Positions 35,264 through 46,100 of a DNA stretch of 64,000 nucleotides are shown in pieces (position 1 is the stretch's first letter; each line of letters starts with the position of its first letter). The stretch covers positions 20,891,650-20,955,649 of the forward strand of contig NC_079887.1 in NCBI RefSeq assembly GCF_029227915.1. The letters are read 5' to 3'. Made by a program: the position numbers and the translations under genes. This DNA is from Hydractinia symbiolongicarpus (lineage: Eukaryota; Cnidaria; Hydrozoa; Anthoathecata; Hydractiniidae). The notes under the pieces were generated by a model, which ran no database searches, was not told the DNA's origin, and saw only the letters and a program-made list of their open reading frames with translations.

Positions 35264-36172
35264 CAACTCCCTAATTAGAGCCGTGTACCAATTTGGTTAT
35301 TATATACATAACATTTGGAATAGCCCCATATTTTAAACAAATTTTACTTCAAGCATTGAGATTTTCGACGAATATTTTACGAAGAGCAAATGAATGTGCC
35401 GGTGCGATTTGGGAATTTATATGGTTTAGCATGTACCATATTTTTCGATTCCTAATTTATGCACAGACCAAATTCAAACAACTTAGCAAAGGCACTAGAT
35501 GAAGCTCTAAAAGATCTAAATCCAATTCGTTTGGTCCGTCTTTCGATTGATAGGCTAAATACTAATTGGACTGTTTTAAGTCTAATTTAGAGCCAGCCGC
35601 CAGGAGAGAGAAAGGTCCCTTTTGATAAAACTGGAATCAGGATTTATAACTGAGCGCGTGTTATGCGCGATGTGCCTGATCTGCGATTTAATCACGGTCT
35701 GTGCGATGAATAAATCTTCAGCGGTAGCATTGTCGTAGAACTGATACAGAGTTGCAGGGTTTCACATTCAAAGTACATTGTCTGAGTGGATGAGAAGAAA
35801 ATTGAAGAAAGAAACCAAGATCGTGCAAGCAAAACAGAGTAACTAGTCATCGTGAAAAATGAGGATGGAATTGAGACTGTAGTAACATCAATTTAAAAGG
35901 ATACAGACAATTATTCCATTAAACCTGGTAAAAAAGAAGATCTCGTTGATATGAAGGGACTCGCCACCAACGCAAATTCATTCAAAGAGGCTGAGTGTGT
36001 TTTGAATTGGGTAACGCCAGACGTCAAAAAATAAAATTCGCATAAAAGGATAAGTTAGCTCATTTTCAAAGATTATAGACATTATATTTTCCGGTTTTCA
36101 GCGTAAAATTTGTTAATTATGAATTGACTTCATTATACGGACCCCTACACCATTCTAACTATTGTGTTTCGA
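35264..36172 (+). other. Possible decayed coding remnants, unidentified
   Basis: Less AT-rich than its surroundings. Plus-strand pieces such as VIVKNEDGIETVVTSI, KKEDLVDMKGLATNANSFK and EAECVLNWVTPDVKK (about 35850-36030) look protein-like but are broken by stops. A 69-codon ORF at 35293-35502 has no recognised domain. It could be a dead gene fragment or an old transposon; I cannot name it. Confidence 0.25.
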
Positions 36173-37365
36173 CTGCCGGACGTACGCAGTTCTTAACGTC
36201 AGTCCAGACTCATGAAAATGTTAATGCAGAATCACTTTGACGTTTTAACTTTTATTTCCTTGAAAAAGTCATTTTGCCACTGTTTCTAGTAAATTTAAAT
36301 CTGATATTTGACAAATATGCGCTTACAAATAAATTAAACGTACATCCGACAGTAAATTCTTTCTTGAAAATAAGATTTCATTGAGTATAATTGTTTTCAA
36401 AATACGAGAAGTAGTCTAAGTATCAACGAATAACTTAATAATGATGTTTTTCATTCAAACTCGTCATAAAAACATAGCAATTCAGGTAAACGATGATATA
36501 ATTAAAAAGCGTACGTCCGACAGTTTTTGATTTAACGTACTTTTTCCCCTGTTTTTTTTGTTTTAACAAGATTCATTAAAACAACACAACTAACAACCAG
36601 ATAACATCCTTGTACCTACGTTAACAATATCTGAAGTCATTGCAGTCCTATTTTTTTCTTTTTTGTTCGTTAAATTTTCATTAATACTTGTCGGACGTAC
36701 GTTGTAGAAACATGTTTATATAATTTTTAATCCAAAAAGAAAAGAAAAATTTTGCTTTCTTTTATGTAAATCCAAGTCTAGCTCACAGAAAGTATCTTTT
36801 ATTTTCCTATGGTGTGAACTTTTAGGATATTTCTTGATTTGTTCAGAAAACTGTCGGACGTACGCATCCGTTTTATAATCAATATAAGAAGAATGAGGAT
36901 CAAAAATCTATTTAATTTGAATTCAATCGAAAAGTTTACCTTTTGCCTAAACCTTGAACGGCAAAAATCCTTTTAAATTTGAAGTGAATATATCGACACC
37001 AAAAGCGTACGTCCGACAGCATAACTCTTACTCAACTTTTAAGAATTCTGTAGTCAAAAATATTACTGAAAGTTCTAATTATGGTACATTCTGTTAGCTG
37101 ACATGAAATGATAAATTAATTTAATTTTTAACACTCATTCGATATAAAGTTTAAAGTGTTTCTATAGATTTTTGTCGTCAGTTTTATCGTGTACGTCCGT
37201 GTACATCATTTTCCATTTTCTCAAACCGAGCAATATTATTTTAAATTTTAACTGTTGTACAATTTAGTTCCCTTCAATATTGAAAGAATAAAAAAGATTT
37301 TCGGGATCAATTTCTTTGAGTTCAAAAGTTATTACCATCCAAAGTATCGATCGTACGTCCGACAG
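36173..37365. repeat. Periodic array of the 14-bp motif CGTACGTCCGACAG
   Basis: Eight occurrences, allowing up to two mismatches in seven and more in one. Forward copies: 36339-36352, 36510-36523, 37006-37019, 37190-37203 (degenerate) and 37352-37365. Reverse copies: 36173-36186, 36688-36701 and 36851-36864. Start-to-start spacings are 166, 171, 178, 163, 155, 184 and 162 (mean about 168). The spacers are AT-rich and, by eye, largely unrelated apart from occasional TCTGAAGTCATT. The motif has CpG-rich, palindromic CGTACG at its core, which is conspicuous in this AT-rich DNA. Confidence 0.8.
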
Positions 37366-37857
37366 TTTTTTCTAATTCAAAACACACCCTTTAACGCTGC
37401 CAACATTAGGAGTGGCTAAAAATGCGAAAACAAACAGTAACTGTATACACGTTGTTTTTTATAAGAAACCAAGCAACAAACGGCCAACTAGTGAACGTTT
37501 TTTAAATTCTGAAGTCATTTTACTAGACAATGCCTCCTTACAAGTTTCTTAATTTTGGCGAGGTCCATCAATCAAAAACATGATTTTGACACCACAAAAA
37601 GACTTATAAGAAAGGATGACTTTTTCGCCTTTTCTCCATCACATAAAAGATGTCTGATCCGTTGAAATCGTCAATTTTATGTAGTCTTTTGATTTGTCAG
37701 AATAACTTATTCGATTCGTCCAATTTTTTGTTATACCAGGTAATAATACCTAAATGCCATTCGAATGCCATTGATTGATGAAAGACATGTGTGAAAAAGT
37801 TTACATTTTTACATAGTAAAATGTTTTTAATTTTTTGAAAGGCGCCTTTCTTATAAA

Positions 37858-38274
37858 GTGATTTTGTTACATAAAAAAGCGAGAGGGAGTAATTTTGAAA
37901 ACACTGACATTTTACAAAACTCCGCTACATGCGTTTATATAACATTTTTACATTGTGCTCCGTGCCTATTCCATTTAATGGCAACACCCAGTGAGCACAA
38001 AATACTTTCTATTTTATCATCTCTACATCAAATCAACGGCTTAGGTATAGTATTTAACTATTTTGTTTGGAGAAATTTTAGAATAGCTCTAGTTTTCAAA
38101 CTTATAATCGAAGAACTACTGTTAAAAAAAGGTAATGTTTACATATATACAGCTTACGTGTGTGGATTGAGGGCAATGAATATTTTTGAGACAAAGCTGA
38201 CGTTAAAGCATTTTACAAGGTCTGAAGCGGAATTTCCACGACAAAGATGGCACAAAAATAGATTAAAATTGTAA
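37858..38274 (+). CDS. Unrecognised 138-codon ORF
   Basis: Open frame on the plus strand with no recognisable domain. It is rich in hydrophobic and Lys/Asn residues, as expected for chance translation of AT-rich DNA. No splice or promoter signal ties it to a neighbour. Listed because it is one of the longest frames in the spacer; probably not a gene. Confidence 0.12.
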   Translation: MILLHKKARGSNFENTDILQNSATCVYITFLHCAPCLFHLMATPSEHKILSILSSLHQINGLGIVFNYFVWRNFRIALVFKLIIEELLLKKGNVYIYTAYVCGLRAMNIFETKLTLKHFTRSEAEFPRQRWHKNRLKL

Positions 38275-38390
38275 TTTCTCGGCAGAATAAGTCAAAAGCC
38301 AAACTGCAATGTTGCTTGTAACTACAAGCAAGAAATGTTTTTTACTAAGACTTGTCTGTTTGAAAGATGTTAAATAGGGTTGTACCAGCA

Positions 38391-38451
38391 AAATGTAGTT
38401 GCTTCGTGCGCTACCTCCCGGGCGTTGTAGCGCGCTACTTGCACTACATTT
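38391..38451. repeat. Nested GC-rich hairpin
   Basis: Outer arms AAATGTAGT (38391-38399) and ACTACATTT (38443-38451). Inner arms GCGCTAC (38408-38414) and GTAGCGC (38427-38433) around CTCCCGGGCGTT. This is far more GC-rich than the flanks. It could be a small palindromic MITE relic. Confidence 0.5.
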
Positions 38452-40860
38452 GACTGCGCCGGTCATAATGCAAATGCTTTTCATTCGTATATAAAATTGC
38501 CGTATTGCACATTGAAATACATTGTGGTGAGAAAGCACACGTCACAAATATCATACCATAGACAATTATGTTGGTTATTTCCCTATGCTCGTTAATTGTC
38601 TGTGCAATCATAGTCATGACTATGGTTTGCAACACCTGTAGCGTAATCCCCAGAACGTCGACATCATTCGCTTGGCTTACATTTTTGGTCAAATTTACAC
38701 TTAGTCACGCGACATATCTGACTAACCCTGGATCCGCGCCTGCAATCATAGTTCATAATATCAAAAAATCTAGGCAAACTTCTGCAAAGTACCTAGCATA
38801 CAAAGCTTCCCGCCTGTTTCTGATTTTTTGGTCCCCCTAAAAGAATACTGGGCACTAGGAAATTTCTAAACGGGAGTCAGATACCGGAGCGGAGCTCAAT
38901 CACAGTGGTACCCAGTGGTACCTCTCTTTCTTATGACTATGATCAAATAAACAGAATGTTAAGCTATCTAAGGTCAAGACATTATATAGTTAAGATTGGG
39001 GCTAAACCCTCTATATTGGCTATTTTGGTCATTTTTTAACGTATTGTATACTACTTAGCAAAAAAAAATAGGGAACTGTAGCCATCTCATCGCATCCCAG
39101 TTCCTCAAAGGTGTTGTATGGCCTGTTTTAACGAGTTTTATCACATAAACAAAGCCCAGTTTTTAATTTTAGTTTAAAATAAAGGCCTACTTCAAGTGCT
39201 TGTTCGAAGATGTAAGCTCTATTACAAGTCTGTGCTATAATACTTTATGTTTCTTTAAAAGCCTTAACAGATTGAGACGCTTCGGAATTTAAAACCATGA
39301 GTATTTGCTTTAAATAATCTCAAGATATGCCAACCTCGATCCCAGGACATGTTATCTCATATTGGACGGCGAGACCTATCAATAAGCGCAGCGCTGATAA
39401 GACATAAAAAGTCCTGTGGAAGAGGTTGAAGATGTGCTAAATTGTTCTGACAGTTAGTGTTAATTTGGTTCTGAATTTGTGTGTTCTTCTTGAAGATTTG
39501 AAACAAAAAAATTTCAGTATTCTTGGACAGGAATCTTTCCTTGGAATAACTCTAGGAAACAAACATCCGTGCGGTCACTTGCATGAAGTTTACTCACGTA
39601 ATTTTTAAATAATATCCATTTTTAATAAAATAATTTTAACTAAAATGTAAACCAAAAAGCGTCGTATCCTGGTTTTTGGCGGTACATCTACAAAAAGAAA
39701 GGCAAAAATAAATAACAAATTTATTTGGCCAACAAAAATTTGGTAAAATTGGTCGGTCGGTAAAGAAAAGTCGACAAAATATTTTGATCGTTTTTTACTA
39801 ACTTCTTTTTACCGAAAAGTTGTATCCATGAGATAAGCTGGCTTGTAAATTTAAAAAAAACTTTTCAATCTCTTACTAGACTCTCTTCTCAAGGTTTGTA
39901 GCGGTAAATTTTGTTAAGAACAGTAAGAAAATTTCTTTCCGATTTGAACGTTGTACCGAATTAAATTCGAAAATATATGATCCATTAACATTCTTGTCAA
40001 TTTCCCGCCAAACTAATTTTGTGACAGTGTTAATGTTTGCCATTCTGTTTCTGATTAGAAATCCTGACACAAAATTTGTTTTAACAAGTACGTAACCCAA
40101 AAAACCTGTCGATATTCCTGATTTTAATTCTTACTTCTTATAAAAAAAAAACATAAATAAATGTATGTAAATGTAATGCTATGTATGTAAAGCTATTTTT
40201 AATTTTTGAATACAATTATGGTGGATGATAAGTGGGGATTATTTTTACCATGGCTGAAAATACTGATAAACTAGGCGAGTATAATTGAATTCACAAAGGT
40301 AAATATAAGAACACTTCTGGAAACATTATATTATTTTTAATTCCTGGCAGACTGGCGTGGAGGTGGCAAAGGGTGGCAGAAATAAGCTTTTATCAAACCT
40401 TTTATTTTTAACTAAGCTTTTATCCAACCTGTGTGTAATGTCACATGAAGCATAATTTCCCAAATAGTAAAAACATAATTCCTGGAAATTTTTCAAGGTT
40501 TTCGCAAATTTTGTTAAATTACCGTTACCGAATTGCGATCGACGACATACTATACGATACATTCGTACTTTATGTGCATTTTAGGAAAAGAACGTTAGGT
40601 CTGTTACTCTGCATTGTTGTTTACGCATGCGCAGTATGTTGCCCTGCTCTTTGCTTCCTTCTATGAAGTTTCAAATTTCGGAGAATAGAATGACGTGCTC
40701 ATGTCAATGTCGAAAGAAAATCTGACAGGAAGATTATTGTAAGCGGAAATACTTAATTTAGCATTGTGGGTTGATTAGGTATCTACTGTAATTGTATACA
40801 AAGAAACTTTATATATTAAAACCCAGCCTGATGGTATTTTATGACCACAAATTACGTCAC
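38452..40860. other. Spacer upstream of the dermatopontin-like gene
   Basis: AT-rich. ORFs of 60-90 codons occur on both strands without recognisable domains. I saw no gene here apart from the regulatory candidates listed next. Confidence 0.5.
40621..40633 (+). promoter_or_regulatory. NRF1-like palindrome ACGCATGCGCAGT
   Basis: ACGCATGCGCA fits the NRF1 consensus (RCGCATGCGCA). It lies about 260 bp upstream of the TATA box of the dermatopontin-like gene. The link to that gene is inference. Confidence 0.35.
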
Positions 40861-40879
40861 GATGAATTATAAAAAAAGC

Positions 40880-40887
40880 TATAAAAG
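40880..40887 (+). promoter_or_regulatory. TATA box (TATAAAAG) of the dermatopontin-like gene
   Basis: A canonical TATA box. An initiation site about 30 bp downstream would give a short noncoding first exon ending AAGACAAG at 40939, followed by donor GTGAGT. That exon splices to the AG at 41068-41069, right before the ATG. Confidence 0.65.
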
Positions 40888-41069
40888 AGAAGCTATTGAT
40901 GAAAAAGTTATCAAACTTGTTTTTAAGATACAAGACAAGGTGAGTGGCTTATGCACTGTTAAATTTTTTTGTTAGATTTAGTCTGGATGGAATAGCTGTT
41001 GCAATTCGAAATATAGGGAACTCTTTAAAGCAAACGTATATTACTATTTTACAACTTTACTACTTTCAG

Positions 41070-41776
41070 ATGCAGTCAATTTTTGTTGCGTTGTGTATTG
41101 TTGGAGCTGTTGGTGCAGTGGCGCATGATTGGGTGAATGACTTCGACAAACCGTTCACCTTTTCCTGCAGACCAGGTGAGGGATGATATATTATAACAAG
41201 AGGGTGCACAAATTGAAATACTTTCCCAACTTTTGAAATGACCATCTCTGATAGAAATGCGAAACTATGTTGTATTGTCTTCAATTTTTAGGGAAAATGA
41301 TTGGTTCATTGTACAGTGTCCATAGCAACCTGCATGAAGATCGTCGCTGGAAGATAGGGTGCTGGCGAAACACCCCTGTAGCATCCAGGTGGTGGAGTCC
41401 AGCGATTAACTTCCACAGGGAATACTTTGTTTTCGTGTGCCCCTTTCAATCAGCTCTGAGTGGAATGGCTGGCGTTCATTCGAACAAATTTGAAGATAGA
41501 CGATTTCGGTTTCATTGTACACAAAGAAAATTTAAACGAACTCGCCGATGTTGGTGGTCGTCCTACTTGAATAGATTCGATGGTGTCTTCCGATTTGTCA
41601 CGCCTCGGGGAACCTATATTTCAGGAGTAAAGGCTCAGTATAGCAGATTCCACAAGTAAGTTATCTTTTATATTTTCATGAAATTATAAATTAAAACTGC
41701 TTCGGATTTGTTGTTTAATATATATTTAAATCTTAGGGATCGTCGTTTCGCTATCCGTTCGTGCAGACTTTACTAG
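41070..41776 (+). CDS. Dermatopontin-family secreted protein
   Basis: Three coding exons (41070-41175, 41292-41655, 41737-41776) join into 510 nt, 169 aa plus stop. The N-terminus MQSIFVALCIVGAVGAVA is a signal peptide. The mature protein has the dermatopontin pattern: DWVNDFDKPFTFSCRPGKMI, then repeated R-S/V-x-S..ED-RRW/RF..C modules (LHEDRRWKIGCWRN, KFEDRRFRFHCTQ, KDRRFAIRSCRLY). Conserved Trp and Cys residues and the WWSP/CWWSS motifs are also present. Length (about 150 aa mature) matches the family. Vertebrate dermatopontin is a tyrosine-rich matrix protein that binds collagen and decorin. Invertebrate members are matrix, haemagglutinating or shell proteins; this one lacks the strong Tyr richness. 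The ATG lies at the second exon's first base, fixed by the acceptor at 41068-41069. Confidence 0.85.
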
Positions 41777-42748
41777 AAATCAAGATGGTGAACACAAAAC
41801 GCTGTTCGTTCTTAAATCTTCTTCGATCAAAGTTGCCAATTAGCACGACAGGCTGTATTGATGAAAAGAAAATTCGCGAACAAAGTTACAATTTTGGATA
41901 TGATAACTTTTGGTTTTGTAACATCTTGGTTTCTGAATACACCACTCTTTAACAAATTTGCTTTTTAAAACCCTTATTTTGCATTTGGAGCAGCTTAAAG
42001 TCATGCATACAAGAATATGATCTATCTTTCCCAGCTTTTTAGCTTCAAACTCACCCAAAAATATTTTTCGGTCCCTTCAACTAACGATGAAAAGTAAGGA
42101 CGGATTCAATATTTAAAAAAACATATTTATTCCCCCTAATCTTTTTTTTATTAACAAACTTTCATAATGGACCATATCTTTGAAAGGGCGTGTTTAGAAA
42201 AGGTGTTAACTAGCGTTACACGCAAGTCATGAAAAAAGTTTTAAGGTCTGGGATTTGGTTTTTATAAACGTGCCAGGAGTACCAAGTATCCAAGTATGGG
42301 CGTTTTCTCAAAAAGGGCGTTCGTTTAAAAGATTAGTTTTTTTCACAGAAGCTACACTTGTGTAATTTACAAATACTGCTACCTCAGTCCGAAAAAAACG
42401 AACATTTAGTGGAAATAAAACCGTACCTTTGCGACTAGGAATACTAGAAAATATTGCTATTTCAAGAAACGCCCTGGGCGTTTTGAGAAACGGTGTTTAT
42501 TTGAGAATGGGCGTTCATTCGGTTATAGCAGGATTACTACCAAAAAATTAGGAAAAGATTGCTTCAATAATAACATTAAAAACAGTACAAATTTATGTAT
42601 TTGATATATTTATTTAGCAAAAATATTTCCAATCGCGTTTGCTGACGATTAAGTGTGACATAGTAAGAAAACACTTGTTAACTTTTCCGTCACGTGTTTT
42701 TACTTTTCTTTGCTTTCGACATTTCAATCATTTGTCTAAATGAGAAGA

Positions 42749-42792
42749 AATAAAAGCAACTATGAAAACCACTGAGAATCCAGACTTTTATT
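42749..42792. terminator. Facing poly(A) signals of convergent genes
   Basis: AATAAA on the plus strand at 42749-42754 and TTTATT (AATAAA on the minus strand) at 42787-42792, 38 bp apart. They could end the dermatopontin-like transcript and the DDX52 transcript respectively; this is inference. Confidence 0.4.
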
Positions 42793-43072
42793 CAATGAAT
42801 TTTCACGCAGAACGACACGTCTTAGAAAAACAAACAATAACATGAGAACATAAAAACAATATCGAAAACAGATAGACGTGGGAGTGAGGATCTATAAAGT
42901 ACGCAAGATCGCATGCACTGAGGAGACCAAGTAATATGGTCATTTCTTTCGTTTGCATGACATCTAAACATCCGAACACACTTCCGAACATTTTTTATTC
43001 TTATATAAGATGTTTTTGAGAGCATGGATGCCAACGGCGATAACAGGTTTCCAAAAAAATAGTATGTTTCTC

Positions 43073-43185
43073 AGAAAAAAACCCGGGGTCGTCTGTTTTT
43101 AAATTACACGCTATTTTGTGCCCCCCGTTGCACGACACTTTGTTTGCAGACAGAAACACAAAATACGGCTATTATTACAGTGACA
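43073..43185 (+). repeat. Dispersed repeat, copy c
   Basis: Begins AACCCGGGGTCGTCTG and ends TTTGTTTGCAGACAGA..AAATACGGCTATTATTA. It overlaps the DDX52 3' UTR, ending 9 bp before the stop codon. Confidence 0.5.
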
Positions 43186-43193
43186 GTGTATCC

Positions 43194-46100
43194 TTACTTT
43201 CTTTTGTTAGTGTGTTGTTGGTCATATTTGGATATTGTATTGATGTGGGCACGTTTTAACGGCGCTTTCTCCAGTTTCTTCTTCGTTCGTCTGAAAAGAA
43301 AACAGATGTTTTATACATTCAGGTTTTTTTCAGAGTCTAATTTCCTTGTAACTTTGTGATTGGTATGACAATAAGCCAATCAAGACAAAGGAAATGGAAA
43401 AAGCCATTCAGAATTTCTAGTAATAAATTGAATCAACCAATCAGAACGTTTGTTTACCTGTCCGGTTTTTTTACTTGTAGCATCCATGCTGGCACATCAC
43501 ACCCAGACGACCTCACAACATTTGCAATGCTAACATTAAAAAATTTAGAGATACAGAATAGATTCAGTACTAACCAAAATATAAAATAAAAACCATATCC
43601 AGAATATCACGAAACATTTTAAATTAGTAAGCCATACGTCTCAACCTTAAAAATAAAACTAGTACTTTTTTTCGAAGCACGATCAACAGAACTCACCTTC
43701 TGAGATTAACTACATCGTCTTCAGTAAACATTGTGATAGCTTTCCCTTTTCTTCCTGCTCGACCTGTTCGACCTGTTTTTTATAAAAAAGTAAAAAAAGG
43801 CTAATTTCAAAAACGGATAAAAAATGCCATGTAGATGAAGGTTCATCAGTATAACCGATGTATTATACATCACCTTGCTAACGGCAGGCAAAAGTTTCCG
43901 AACTACATTGTAAAATAGTAAAATATAAATTTAATATAAAGCGTTGCTTATTGACGTATTTTTTATAGGGATCAAACATTTGTGGTAAGAAAGTTTCTGT
44001 GAAAACATTATTTATACAGCGAAGTTTAAACTCACCTATTCTATGTATATAGCTGACAGCAGTGGGTGGAAAGTCATAATTCACAACCATGTTCACTCCT
44101 TTAAAGTCAATACCGCGCCCCATTAGTTCTGTTGCAATCAAAATCCAGATCTACGGAACAGTTTAAAATTTTTCTCACTGCTTAAGTAATGATTAAAACG
44201 CAAGTTTCTTTTGGTGTTGTTCTGATACGAGAAATAGGTACGAAATATTAAAATGGCTGACAACAAAAATAAAAAATAAAAATTTTGTTGTTGAACTTTC
44301 CAGAACAACTTATTCTTAAAGTTGCAATGCGCTTAACAAATAAGTGACAAAGAAAGTAACATCAGAATGAACATCAGAAATAGCTTGAACTTGTTTTTTA
44401 TCAGGAGTTACTGTTTTCCAGTACTTTTTGCACAAACAGCTATTTTTATGATCTATAACGTGTTCTTTTTCTCAGATAAGTTTTAAATTTTATTTAAATG
44501 GATCTCCGAACCGTAAAGGCATACTTGAGGATTGATATTAAAGTTATTTGGAAATCAAAAAAAGAAAAGAAAAAAAGGTGTTACCTTGCCAGTTCGGAAA
44601 CACTTCACAACATTTTCTCGCTAAAAAACAAAAAAAAAAAGTCAGCTAGAGTAATGACAAACTGGTTCTTTCATTTCCACATAAAATGAAAAGTGAAAAA
44701 TAAATCTTAGTAAACACTTGAATTTTCAGCTAACATTATTTTTCTCGTATATAAATTCAAAAATACAAGAAGCCTTGGCACAAGAAATTTTAGCACTTCA
44801 AGAAGCCTTGGAGCTCAATCGAGGGAGGCGCTACGCAAGGTAAAGTAGAAAAAAAAGATATAATAAATTCAATTTAAATTTTATACTTGTAAAACACCAA
44901 TATTACAAAATAAAAACAGTCCCGCAAAATAATTAAAATGTATTTTTGAGAATAATAATTCCTAAATGAGCGCTCCTTTCGAGGAAAGAGCTCATTAGAG
45001 TACACACGATAAGCCTAAATACACATCAAGCAATCCATCGATACAAAAAAAAACCCACAAACCTGTGCTTGTGTTCGATCTGCATGTATGACGTCGACAT
45101 TTAAACCATCGTATATCAGTTCATTAAAAAGTTCTTTAGCTCGGTCTTTGCTCTGCACGAAGACAAGAACAGGCGGTTGAAATCCCTTTTGAATTATTTG
45201 TCTCATGGCAAGCAGTTTTCCAGATTCTTGACCAACAAACATTAGTTCCTGATTCACTGTGTCTGTGGCTGAGTTTCTATAAACAATATAAATGGTTTGT
45301 GAAAACGTCTTTTTTTAAGAAATCGTTAGTGGTATAATTGGACTTAACTCTAAGCGCTGTAAGGTACAGAGATCTAGACACAAAGAAATATTTTATTCGG
45401 CTTTGTGCATGAAACCTGGTTTGGGGTACCTTAGTACGCATCCTCAGCTACCATTGCCATCTCCATGAGAAAATAAATTGTCAATAAGTTCACAATTAAA
45501 TAAAAGAGACTACACAGTCTAATAATCTTAAAAATCTTCAGCATTCGTTATATGACATTTTTGAATTGACAAACCGTATCTTTTTAACCCACATTCGCGA
45601 TGCGACGGATAAAATGTAAATGGCAGAAAAAGCAACGCTTGAAAGACCTGACGTAAGACTGAGATAGTTGATGAGACATTCGTCTTCAGGTATCAGGTAA
45701 AAACAAAAAAACCTTAGAAAACTTACAACCACTAAACAATGGTGTCAACAACAAAAGAGCACATGTACATGTGAAATAAAACTGTTAAAGTACCTTGCAC
45801 CGACTGTTACCCTGACAACGTTATCAAGATGAAGTTTGCACCATTCTTCCACCTGATTGGCTAATGTAGCGCTGAACAGCGCATGTTTAATGGATGGATT
45901 GTCACAAGCTTGATATATCATAGCGACCTAAAAACATATTTAGTACAGGATTTACTATGACATAAATTGTCCGCCAGTTTTGAAAAATACCTAGATTTTA
46001 GAAGATCAACAAAACCACTAAGGACCTCCTTCTATATATGATTTATAAGATAAACAACTCTTAAGGCTTTTGTGAGTTCTTACTATTTTAGCAAATTAAA

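Larger units (their letters stand above)
41777..43193. other. Convergent spacer between the dermatopontin-like gene and DDX52
   Basis: Holds both 3' UTRs. GGGCGTT words recur (42187, 42298, 42316, 42475, 42510), so a diverged short repeat is likely. Minus-strand ORFs at 42803-43034 are unrecognised. Confidence 0.45.

Noticed and set aside
36000-36030. ACGCCAGACGTC as a ninth copy of the 14-bp array motif at the expected spacing.
   Set aside because: Only partial similarity (GCCaGACGTc); too weak to count.
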